The notes beneath the pieces were generated by a model that was given only the letters and a program-made list of their open reading frames with translations, did no database searches and had not been told where the DNA came from. This document shows, piece after piece, positions 16,489-24,112 of a stretch of DNA of 64,000 bases. Within the stretch, counting starts at the first letter, position 1; every line of letters starts with the position of its first letter. The stretch is from Cyanobacteria bacterium TGS_CYA1 (GTDB lineage: Bacteria; Cyanobacteriota; Vampirovibrionia; Obscuribacterales; Obscuribacteraceae): positions 248,001 through 312,000 of the forward strand of contig JAHCIQ010000001.1 in assembly GCA_026129135.1 (NCBI GenBank), given 5' to 3'. Made by a program: the position numbers and the translations under genes.

Positions 16489-18588
16489 ATGTCACGACTG
16501 ATTCTTTCACTGGTGCTCAGCTTGCTGTTAGGAGCGTGGAATCCTGTCGCTTTGTTAGCTGCCACGATGGATCCAGTCGGAACATTAAGTGAGGATAGCC
16601 AGGATTATCAAAAGGACGTTATTAAAAAAGTTAGTGCAACCTGGTCAAAGATTTGCGACAACCACTGGAAGTTCTCTTTCTCTGCATATGTCGGAATGAA
16701 AGCAGATGCAAACGGTAATCTCACTCCGTTTACAGTCTATACGTCTAGAAATGCTGCCGTTGATCGATTGTCTTTAGAAGCTTGCAAGAAGACGAATGCG
16801 GGACGACCACCTGCTACCTGGAATCCAGAACAAATAGTTTATATGTATTTGAATTTCAAGGTCGCAAACAAAAAGAATTTGACTACGCCTGGTTTTCCAG
16901 CGGTTGCCCAGTTTCGCGAAGGCGAGAGAGCTGCTGCAGGTAAACTTTGGGATAAAGCTGAAACCTGTTTTTCAAAGGCTATTCAAATCGATCCAATGCT
17001 CGCCATTGCTCACGTGGGACTTGGCACAACTTGTTATAACAAGAACAGAGTTCCCGAGGCGATTCAATCTTACAAACAGGCATTGCGACTCGATCCAGAA
17101 GATGACGAATTGAGATTCTCGCTTTCTAAAATGTGTCTGCAAGTACATGACGTTCAGGATGCGAAAAAAATTGCATCTGAGGTGAATTCAATTTCCAAAT
17201 ATTATTCTCGTGCGCAAGATTTGATAGCAGACAGGGGTGAATTTGCTAACGGTGCGACAGGCATGGAATCGGCTGCAAGTTCTACATCAAATACTTCTTC
17301 AACAAATACTGCCAATACAGATATTAGTGCTCCTGCTATATACAACAAAGGTGTAACTGAAGCGCGCTCGGGAAATTATCTTGAAGCAATAAAACTGTAC
17401 AAAAAAACCATTGAGCTTGAGCCTGATCATCCGTTGGTTTATTCAGCTCTCGGCTCAGCTTACATTTCTTTGAATCAGATCACTGAGGCTGAAAGTGCAC
17501 TGAAGAAGGGGCTTACAATTTCTCCAAACGATGATGATGCAAAATACATGCTTGCATCAGTATATATTACATTGAACAGACAAGCAGAAGCATTGCCAAT
17601 TCTCAAGTCTATTAAACCCGGCGCTTCTGGATACTCCCTTGCTCAGGAATACATCAAAAAGTTCACCTCTTCTGCAAGTGGACAAGTGCCCGCAACTCAA
17701 ACCAATAGACCTAATCAAACTACTGTTGAGAGTGTCGTTACAGGCGAAGGCAATTCTGTTGTAAAAGATAAATGGGCGCTGGTAATTGGTATCAGCAAAT
17801 TCGCTAATCCAGAATACAACTTGAAATTCGCAGCCAAGGATGCGCAAGATTTTTACAATTATCTTATTACTGAAGGCAATTTCAAAAAAGACCACGTTCT
17901 GCTTCTGCTCAATGAGAATGCCACCAGGCGCAATATCATGTCGGCTTTTGGGGACAAGTTTTTGCCTGCCGTTTGCCGTGAGGGAGACTTAGTTACCATC
18001 TATATTTCTACTCATGGAACACCAGCGAGCAAAGACCCAGGACAGAGAAATTTCATAATTGCTTATGATACCGAATCTGATGCTTTGTACGAAACTGGCG
18101 TCGATATGGACGAGTTATACAGACGCGTAAAAGAAGGCGTCAAAACAGAACGCGCCTTGATTGTGATGGACACGTGTTACAGTGGGGCGGGTGTGCCTGG
18201 TGCGCGCGGAGTAGATGCTGGAGCCAATTTTGACGCTGATCTGCTTGCGCAGGGCAGCGGACATCTAGTGATGACAAGCAGCTCTCCCTCCGAACGAAGC
18301 TGGGAAAGCAAGGTCACGCCAAACGGAGTTTTCACCAAATATCTGATTCAGAATTTGAAGTTGACCAAAGGAAATGTCAAAAATTCATTCGATAAATTGA
18401 AGGATGATGTTGGTTGGGAAGTGCAGAATGCTTTCAATCAACAGCAACATCCTCAGATTGGTGGACAGTGGCAGGGCAAGGAAATGATATTAAATGCCAT
18501 TCCTACAAACCCAAGACCGGTTTTGAATCCAGACTTACTCAAGCTTATGAATCTGAGCAATGCGCCAAAACCGGCAGTCAAAAAGTAG
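16489..18588 (+). CDS. Exported caspase-like protease with TonB-C-like and TPR domains (copy 2)
   Basis: The 699-residue paralogue of the gene just upstream has the same domain order: signal peptide, TonB-C-like domain (about 30-125, with the two conserved cysteines), TPR block, Ser/Thr/Asn linker, TPR block and C14 domain. The dyad is H509 (STHGTP) and C563 (MDTCYSG). The two protease domains are almost identical over long stretches (GSGHLVMTSSSPSERSWESK in both), while the linkers differ in composition (Gln/Ala/Pro in copy 1, Ser/Thr/Asn here). This fits tandem duplication with constraint on the folded parts. The start is ATG 16489 because AAGGAG lies seven bases ahead. Confidence 0.88.
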   Translation: MSRLILSLVLSLLLGAWNPVALLAATMDPVGTLSEDSQDYQKDVIKKVSATWSKICDNHWKFSFSAYVGMKADANGNLTPFTVYTSRNAAVDRLSLEACKKTNAGRPPATWNPEQIVYMYLNFKVANKKNLTTPGFPAVAQFREGERAAAGKLWDKAETCFSKAIQIDPMLAIAHVGLGTTCYNKNRVPEAIQSYKQALRLDPEDDELRFSLSKMCLQVHDVQDAKKIASEVNSISKYYSRAQDLIADRGEFANGATGMESAASSTSNTSSTNTANTDISAPAIYNKGVTEARSGNYLEAIKLYKKTIELEPDHPLVYSALGSAYISLNQITEAESALKKGLTISPNDDDAKYMLASVYITLNRQAEALPILKSIKPGASGYSLAQEYIKKFTSSASGQVPATQTNRPNQTTVESVVTGEGNSVVKDKWALVIGISKFANPEYNLKFAAKDAQDFYNYLITEGNFKKDHVLLLLNENATRRNIMSAFGDKFLPAVCREGDLVTIYISTHGTPASKDPGQRNFIIAYDTESDALYETGVDMDELYRRVKEGVKTERALIVMDTCYSGAGVPGARGVDAGANFDADLLAQGSGHLVMTSSSPSERSWESKVTPNGVFTKYLIQNLKLTKGNVKNSFDKLKDDVGWEVQNAFNQQQHPQIGGQWQGKEMILNAIPTNPRPVLNPDLLKLMNLSNAPKPAVKK

Positions 18589-18608
18589 TCCAGCTAAATT
18601 CAATTACA

Positions 18609-20612
18609 TTACACTTGTATCGCTGTCCCGAGCAGTCCTTCTGCTCGCCCGACTTGTTCATAAGTTCCCACTACATAAACTTTGTCATTTTTTTCAAGAA
18701 CCATTGCAGGCTCAGGAAACGCCTGGGTTGCGTCCCCTCGCTTGAGAGCAGTTACAGTGGCGCCAGTTTTTTCTCGAATATTGAGATCGCGAATGCTTTT
18801 ACCTGTGACTTCTTCTTTTTGGATATCGAACCAGATTCCCATTTGATCTTCGCCAAATTGTGGAAAAGTTTCGGAAAGATCCAGTTCGCCAACATCGGGC
18901 TGGAAAATGGCGTAACGTCTGGTTCTTATTTGGTCTAGCGCTTTGTGCAATTCTGTGGCGGGACGTCGCATGCTCAAGAAAACTAGACGAGTAATTTCGG
19001 CGCTGGCTTCAAATTCGGGCTGTACAATGCCGTTGACACTCGCTTCTTGAAAGAGGCGAATATCGTCTGTGCGATTTGCCCGTGCCACCATTTTGATATC
19101 GGGATTTATTTTTTTTGCAAATTCAGCGACAGAAATCGCAGACAAAGGGTCTGGCATGGTAAGCACGAGCATCGATGCATCTTTTAGATTTGCTTTTTTA
19201 AGTACAATAGGACTGAGCGAATCTCCGTAAATGTGGGGAATACCGCGCAGAGCCAGGTCTTCGATAATGTTTGCGTTTAATTCAATTACCACAAATGGAA
19301 TCTGGTGTGTTTCAAGAATCATGCTCAAGTTTTTACCGACCCGACCACAACCGCAAATAACTACGTGATTTTTTAGTTTGCTCGCACGCGAATCGTCCGC
19401 TTTATCGTCGGTAGCTTCATCCATTTCTTTACTCAATTTTCGAAGCAAGAGCTTGGGGACCAGGTCCATGAGCCAGGGACTGGCAATCATCGATACTACG
19501 GCTGCTGCAAGAAATAGATTGAACATAGATTCGCTGACTAATTTGCTTGCAAGTCCCATCGACAACAAAATAAATGAAAACTCTCCAATTTGTGCCAGAC
19601 CCATACCTACGAGCAAAGCACTTCTCGTATTGCGTGTTGCCATGCGCGCGCAAAGTGCAGCTATTATCGCTTTGCCCACGACGAGAAGGACAACGAATCC
19701 AAGCACCTCGATTATATGATTGGCAATAAACATAGGATTGAGCAGCATTCCGACCGATACGAAAAAGACTATGGAAAATACAGTCTTGAGTGGTGTCATA
19801 TCGTGCAGAGCTTGATGAGCATAGGTCGATTCACTCATCATCATGCCTGCTAAAAAAGCTCCAATGGCGATGGAAAGACCAAGCCATTGACACAAAACAG
19901 CAATGCCAAGGCACAAAACAATTACTGTTAGCAAAAACATTTCGCGCGAATTTGTTTTTGCAGAACGCTCGAGCACATGGGGCATAATTTTTGTCGCGCC
20001 AAAAATAACGAGACAAAGCATCAATACAGATTTCAGAGCAGAAAGACTAAGGCTCAAATACTGTGTGCTCGATGCATTGGAAGACACTATCTGGTGCATG
20101 ATAGGCAATGCCGGAATAATAAAAATTAGGCATAAATCTTGGACGAGAGCGAGCGGCACCAGAATTCGTCCATGAAGTGAATCGACTTCGCCTCGGTCCG
20201 ACAAAATACGCGAAATAACAACCGAACTTGAAATCGCGCATGCTGAGCCGAATAAGAAACTTTCGGCTAAATTATGCGCCAGTCCATAAATAAAGGCGAT
20301 GCTACCAAATAAAGTGGCAGTAAGCACCATTTGAGATAGTCCGGCAGTCATCAGTTTTCCAGCTGAAGACAACACTTTTTTGAGGGGAATGTCTACACCA
20401 AGGGTGAACAAAAGCATGGCCACGCCAAATTCGGCAATGACTGTAATTTGGTCCACATTGCTTACAAGTTTGAGTCCATGAGGACCAATGGCAATGCCTG
20501 CAAGCATGTAGCCTGCTATGACTGGTTGTCTCATGATCAAACATAATTGTCCGACAATGAGAGCCACGCACCAAAGCAAAGCCAGGTCTTTTATTAAATT
20601 GTACTCGCCCAT
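18609..20612 (-). CDS. Kef/CPA2-type monovalent cation:proton antiporter with RCK domains
   Basis: The 667-residue protein has a CPA2 membrane domain of about 12 helices (residues 1-385), including GPHGLKLV and the AFLAGMMMSES region, followed by a TrkA-N/RCK Rossmann domain (HVVICGCGRVGKNLSMIL, with GxGxxG) and a TrkA-C domain at the end (residues about 575-665). It resembles KefB/YbaL-type K+/H+ exchangers gated by a nucleotide. It is transcribed against the caspase operon and is followed six bases upstream by the DUF3124 lipoprotein, with which it likely forms an operon. Ion specificity is inferred. Confidence 0.92.
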   Translation of the reverse strand: MGEYNLIKDLALLWCVALIVGQLCLIMRQPVIAGYMLAGIAIGPHGLKLVSNVDQITVIAEFGVAMLLFTLGVDIPLKKVLSSAGKLMTAGLSQMVLTATLFGSIAFIYGLAHNLAESFLFGSACAISSSVVISRILSDRGEVDSLHGRILVPLALVQDLCLIFIIPALPIMHQIVSSNASSTQYLSLSLSALKSVLMLCLVIFGATKIMPHVLERSAKTNSREMFLLTVIVLCLGIAVLCQWLGLSIAIGAFLAGMMMSESTYAHQALHDMTPLKTVFSIVFFVSVGMLLNPMFIANHIIEVLGFVVLLVVGKAIIAALCARMATRNTRSALLVGMGLAQIGEFSFILLSMGLASKLVSESMFNLFLAAAVVSMIASPWLMDLVPKLLLRKLSKEMDEATDDKADDSRASKLKNHVVICGCGRVGKNLSMILETHQIPFVVIELNANIIEDLALRGIPHIYGDSLSPIVLKKANLKDASMLVLTMPDPLSAISVAEFAKKINPDIKMVARANRTDDIRLFQEASVNGIVQPEFEASAEITRLVFLSMRRPATELHKALDQIRTRRYAIFQPDVGELDLSETFPQFGEDQMGIWFDIQKEEVTGKSIRDLNIREKTGATVTALKRGDATQAFPEPAMVLEKNDKVYVVGTYEQVGRAEGLLGTAIQV

Positions 20613-20617
20613 TTTTG

Positions 20618-21178
20618 TTATTTATCTCCGGCGATGCTCTCAGTCACAATGCCGCGACTGACGAACGACAGGTTACGCGATGCACCGGCGCTTATCATTA
20701 CAGCCTCGGTGAGTGGGGGCGACACTTTTTTGTCTGCCACCCATTTAACTAAAAAGTTCGCGCCTGAACCGCCTTGTGTATGTCTGCGTGGAACAACGAT
20801 ATCTGCAGTTGCCATCGGTTCCAGAACGATGGGCAGTTTGCACAGCTCATCGATCAGTTTGCCATCGGTGCCGTGATAAGCAATCGATGTCAAATAAATG
20901 GTACTTTTGGGATCTGTGTTGCGGATACTCATTGTTCCTGCAAGTAAGGTCATTTTTGAGGGGTCTTCATGATAGATATGCGAATAGACCGGCACATAAA
21001 TCGTTTGACCACAAACAGCATGAAAGTCATCTGCGAGCTTGGCGGTCTTCAAATGAGACTGCCAGACTTCTGGAGCTTGAATTTTTCCGTTTGGCTCAAT
21101 TCCAGAACTTGTATGTTCGCAGGAGGCCAAGCCGATTAAAAGCGGCATGAGCAAGAGCTGTTTTAGCGGGAAACGCAT
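20618..21178 (-). CDS. DUF3124 lipoprotein
   Basis: The 186-residue protein has a lipoprotein signal (MRFPLKQLLLMPLLIGLASC) with the lipobox LASC. The mature part matches DUF3124: YVPVYSHIYHED, TLLAGTMSIRNTDPKSTIYLTSIAYHGTDGKLI, and VPRRHTQGGSGANFLVKW. DUF3124 proteins are known from cyanobacteria and other Gram-negatives but have no assigned function. It is the first gene of a two-gene unit with the antiporter, which suggests an envelope role linked to ion homeostasis; that link is context only. Confidence 0.8.
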   Translation of the reverse strand: MRFPLKQLLLMPLLIGLASCEHTSSGIEPNGKIQAPEVWQSHLKTAKLADDFHAVCGQTIYVPVYSHIYHEDPSKMTLLAGTMSIRNTDPKSTIYLTSIAYHGTDGKLIDELCKLPIVLEPMATADIVVPRRHTQGGSGANFLVKWVADKKVSPPLTEAVMISAGASRNLSFVSRGIVTESIAGDK

Positions 21179-21227
21179 ATTTTTTCCTCAAGACGACATT
21201 GCGGTCGGGCACCAAAATTGCCCGGCT

Positions 21228-21578
21228 TCAGCGCCGTATCGAGCAATAGATAAGCCAGAAACTGCATCCTGGACTCGCAGTTGGTTTTGCACTCAGGTTA
21301 GTAAAAGCGTAATCGTAAATATTGCCAGTGAAAAAGCTAATGAGTTCGAGTACTCGTTGAGCTATTTTCCCAGACGATGAATTTTGTTTTTTGCCTTCTA
21401 AAAAAAATGTCGCAGGGCCAGCCGAAATGTGCAAGCCGCAATCATGCGTTGCATCAGAGCTTAAAGAAGTGCTTTGTAAGCTTGCAGCCGACTGCCAGCT
21501 TGTAAAATAGGACAGAAAAATTTGACACAAAAGAGCAGAGAGTATTAGAACGGTGTTTTTGTTTGTACAAAAACGCAT
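21228..21578 (-). CDS. Possible small exported protein, weakly supported
   Basis: This frame would encode about 116 residues from ATG 21578 behind GGGG. The start is signal-like (NTVLILSALLCQIFLSYF) and the rest has no recognised domain. It lies in a 477-base gap between the DUF3124 gene and the DUF4384-caspase gene, which otherwise holds an AT-rich hairpin (AATAATTA 21613-21620 with TAATTATT 21629-21636) just past the caspase stop. An overlapping plus-strand frame exists and codon quality is not decisive. It may be spurious. Confidence 0.3.
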   Translation of the reverse strand: MRFCTNKNTVLILSALLCQIFLSYFTSWQSAASLQSTSLSSDATHDCGLHISAGPATFFLEGKKQNSSSGKIAQRVLELISFFTGNIYDYAFTNLSAKPTASPGCSFWLIYCSIRR

Positions 21579-21655
21579 ACGCAACCCCTGAGCCCGACCC
21601 TCAACGCATACTAATAATTATAGCACGTTAATTATTGCGGCGCAATCAAGGATGA

Positions 21656-23158
21656 TTAGCGAGGTTTAGTGGGCTTTGCGTAAAGCACGACATCGTTGCC
21701 CTGCCAGCGATCGTATTTGACAATCGGATTTTGCGAGCCGTTCATTGCTTGAGCAGCTTTTGTAACATGGTCGCGACAGGCATCGAAAGAGGCTTTGAGC
21801 GCTTTTTTCTCTCTCAAAGCTCTGGTCAGATAATAAGTGAATAGACCATGTTGAATTTTGGGATCTTCAAGAGAGCTTTCGTTTACGCTGCACGAACTTA
21901 CGACAATTTGTCCGCTGCCAAGAAGCTGCTCGTCAATGAAGCCTGCAGCATCGAGGTCTCGAGCATTACCCGAAAAGCAGGTATCGAGTATGGTGACTAC
22001 TCTTTTGCTGGGGATATTCTTTTTGATCATTTCACCAAGGGTTTGCATATGAATGCCGTTGTTTTGCACTCCATCAAAATCGTGTGTGACAATATAATTA
22101 CCGCCAGCTTTGTCTGGTGTTCCGTGCGATGAGAAGTAGAGTAACACTAAATCATCTTTTTGCACGCCCTGGGGCAAAAGATTTTTCATGACGTGATTGA
22201 TATTGCGCGTGGTGGCGTTCTCATCTGTAAGGCAGAGGACGTGATTTGGTGCAAAACCACATTCTTTGACCAGAAATTCTTTGAACATCATGGCGTCGGG
22301 AACGCAGAATTGTAGATTGCTTCCTGCTCTGAATTTATTCACTCCCACAATAAATGCCCATTTATCGGTGACCGCACTATTAGGATTCGAATTGGGATGT
22401 GGACTTGGAGTTGGGGAAGGCGTTGGCGCCGGTGTCGGCGCTGGTTCGGGCTGTGGCATCGGGGGTGGACTTGTGCCCGAAGACCCGTGATTGAGCACGA
22501 TTTTTATAGAAGTAGGCTCGGTGCCACCTCTTGGATTGACCACAAAAACCTGACCACTTCCTGGTGCTCCTGTTTTTCCCGAAGAATACGAGTAAGCTCC
22601 ATCGTTAGAATAGACTTTGTAACCCTGGACGTTTTGAGGCGTGCCAGACAACAAATCCGAATTGACTCGCACAGCGCCTACAGCCTTGGTAGAAATCGAG
22701 CGTTCGTCTGGAATTTTTTGAGGAGTGAGAATGAGACAGATTTCTTCGGCACCAACCGTGCTGTCGAAAGTGAGCATACCTTTTGGTGGTATCACGAGCT
22801 CTTTGCCGCCAATTACAAGATTGTCTTCACTTCCATTTTGAGGATATAGAATGATGTCTTTTTTTCCGCTCGATCCTTGAGTCAACAAGATATAGGCATA
22901 GCGATTAGCATTTGTTTTTACATGCAGTCTTATGCTGTCACCACTTTGAAAGGAGTAGCGATTGTTGCAAAGAAAGGCTGGTTGTCCGGGTCTTCGAAGT
23001 TCTATACAATAAGCCGTTCCTAAAGATTCATTAGTCGGCTCCTTCATTTCTTCGTAAAACAAATCTTTGGCATTGCCTTGAGCAATAGAAACTTGCGCAC
23101 AAGTCGCAAGCGAAAATAGACTCAACAAAGCAGATAGTGCAAGCGCTTTTAGATTCAA
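21656..23158 (-). CDS. Exported DUF4384-caspase fusion protease
   Basis: The 500-residue protein starts at TTG 23158, directly after the stop of the upstream DUF4384 gene (TAATTG), with a signal peptide ending near SIAQG. Residues 29-225 are a DUF4384 module: AKDLFYEEM, SGDSIRLHVKTNANRYAYILL, LYPQNG, IPPKGMLTFDSTVGAEEICLIL, and a final IKIVLNH (H224). A Pro-rich linker (about 230-260) leads to the C14 domain (DKWAFIVGVNKF) with H345 (SSHGTP) and C394 (LDTCFSG). It is the only caspase here without TPRs. DUF4384 is a beta-rich module common in secreted multidomain proteins; its ligand is unknown. Stop-start coupling suggests a fixed ratio to its DUF4384 neighbour. Confidence 0.88.
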   Translation of the reverse strand: MNLKALALSALLSLFSLATCAQVSIAQGNAKDLFYEEMKEPTNESLGTAYCIELRRPGQPAFLCNNRYSFQSGDSIRLHVKTNANRYAYILLTQGSSGKKDIILYPQNGSEDNLVIGGKELVIPPKGMLTFDSTVGAEEICLILTPQKIPDERSISTKAVGAVRVNSDLLSGTPQNVQGYKVYSNDGAYSYSSGKTGAPGSGQVFVVNPRGGTEPTSIKIVLNHGSSGTSPPPMPQPEPAPTPAPTPSPTPSPHPNSNPNSAVTDKWAFIVGVNKFRAGSNLQFCVPDAMMFKEFLVKECGFAPNHVLCLTDENATTRNINHVMKNLLPQGVQKDDLVLLYFSSHGTPDKAGGNYIVTHDFDGVQNNGIHMQTLGEMIKKNIPSKRVVTILDTCFSGNARDLDAAGFIDEQLLGSGQIVVSSCSVNESSLEDPKIQHGLFTYYLTRALREKKALKASFDACRDHVTKAAQAMNGSQNPIVKYDRWQGNDVVLYAKPTKPR

Positions 23159-24040
23159 TTACATGTGCTCCAGAACGATTTCGGCATAAAGAACTTCAGA
23201 TGGATTGTTGTTCACCACAATGGTTTGAGGAGCTGGTGTCACAGCTACAGGAGGGCGATGAGCGCCTGGTTTATGAGCACCTGGTTTGTGAGCAACATGT
23301 GGTTTTGGTTTGCTCGCGGCTGGTTTGTGCACCACCGGTTTTTTTGGTTTGGAATCTTCGCGGAAAAGATCTTTGGACAATTCTTCGTCGGGCTCGTTTG
23401 GTATAGCATTGGGAATGGCGTCGGTAGCCGATGTATCGTTATTTGCCACAGCCTGGGCAGGTGCTTTGTTTTCTTCTGGAAATGCCACCACTATTTGATT
23501 GTTGCCTTGAGTGGCATCTACAGCAGGGTTATTGGTGATGCTCGCCATTGCAATTTGAGTGCCTGGATTGTCTTGCAGTAAAAGAGCAGTGTTTATGTTC
23601 TTGCGCGAAACAGCGATACGCAATTTTTCTTTTCCAGCTTTGGCGTCGAATACCAAAAAGGTTGCACTGGGCAATGCCATATCACGACCTTTGCGGATGA
23701 AATTGCTTGCATCTTTTCCCTTAACTGGAAATAACACAGCCTTACTTCCGGTGGTGCCCTGAAGCAGGACTACGTGTGCATGTCCATCAACATTGGAAGT
23801 GAGATGGATTTTAATGCGGTCGCCACTTTTGAAAGCAAAGCGACTGTCGACCTTTTTCATGCTTTTGCCACGGCGCAATTCTATCCAATAGCTGATTCCA
23901 GTATTTGAAGGCGTGCCGCCTTCTTCTAGCTGCTGGTAGAAAAGGTCTTTCGCCTGACCTGCGTGAGCCTGCTCGCTTAAGAAAATCGTTGAGAAAATGA
24001 GACCTAAAGCCAGAAGACCAGACTTTCTTATCACGTTCAT
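23159..24040 (-). CDS. Exported DUF4384 protein with His/Pro/Lys-rich region
   Basis: The 293-residue protein has a signal peptide ending at QAHA, then a DUF4384 domain (AKDLFYQQL, SGDRIKIHLTSNVDGHAHVVLL, VLFPVKG, KEKLRIAVSR). Residues about 215-270 form a low-complexity stretch of HKPGAHKPGAHRP type, and the chain ends in AEIVLEH-M, the same closing motif seen in the other DUF4384 proteins here. There is no protease domain. The stop is immediately followed by the TTG start of the DUF4384-caspase. This looks like a stand-alone version of the module fused to the protease next door, perhaps a partner or competitor; that is inference. Confidence 0.82.
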   Translation of the reverse strand: MNVIRKSGLLALGLIFSTIFLSEQAHAGQAKDLFYQQLEEGGTPSNTGISYWIELRRGKSMKKVDSRFAFKSGDRIKIHLTSNVDGHAHVVLLQGTTGSKAVLFPVKGKDASNFIRKGRDMALPSATFLVFDAKAGKEKLRIAVSRKNINTALLLQDNPGTQIAMASITNNPAVDATQGNNQIVVAFPEENKAPAQAVANNDTSATDAIPNAIPNEPDEELSKDLFREDSKPKKPVVHKPAASKPKPHVAHKPGAHKPGAHRPPVAVTPAPQTIVVNNNPSEVLYAEIVLEHM

Positions 24041-24068
24041 AATGCACTCCCGCCGTTTCTAAAATGTG

Positions 24069-24098
24069 ATAGTCTACTATATCTCAAATTTCCTTCAA
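24069..24098 (-). promoter_or_regulatory. Promoter-like site of the DUF4384/caspase operon
   Basis: On the minus strand TTGAAG (24098-24093), 16 bases, and TAGACT (24076-24071) lie 31 bases ahead of the start at 24040. The 9-mer ATAGTCTAC (24069-24077, plus strand) is repeated upstream of the other DUF4384 gene at 27091-27099. ATAGT-CT-ACTAT makes the site partly palindromic. Confidence 0.35.
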
Positions 24099-24112
24099 AC
24101 GGGGACTCGTTC

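Noticed and set aside
22266..22849. Plus-strand frames opposite the DUF4384-caspase gene
   Set aside because: They mirror the Pro-rich linker and show repetitive Gly/Trp/Arg composition, typical of antisense shadows.
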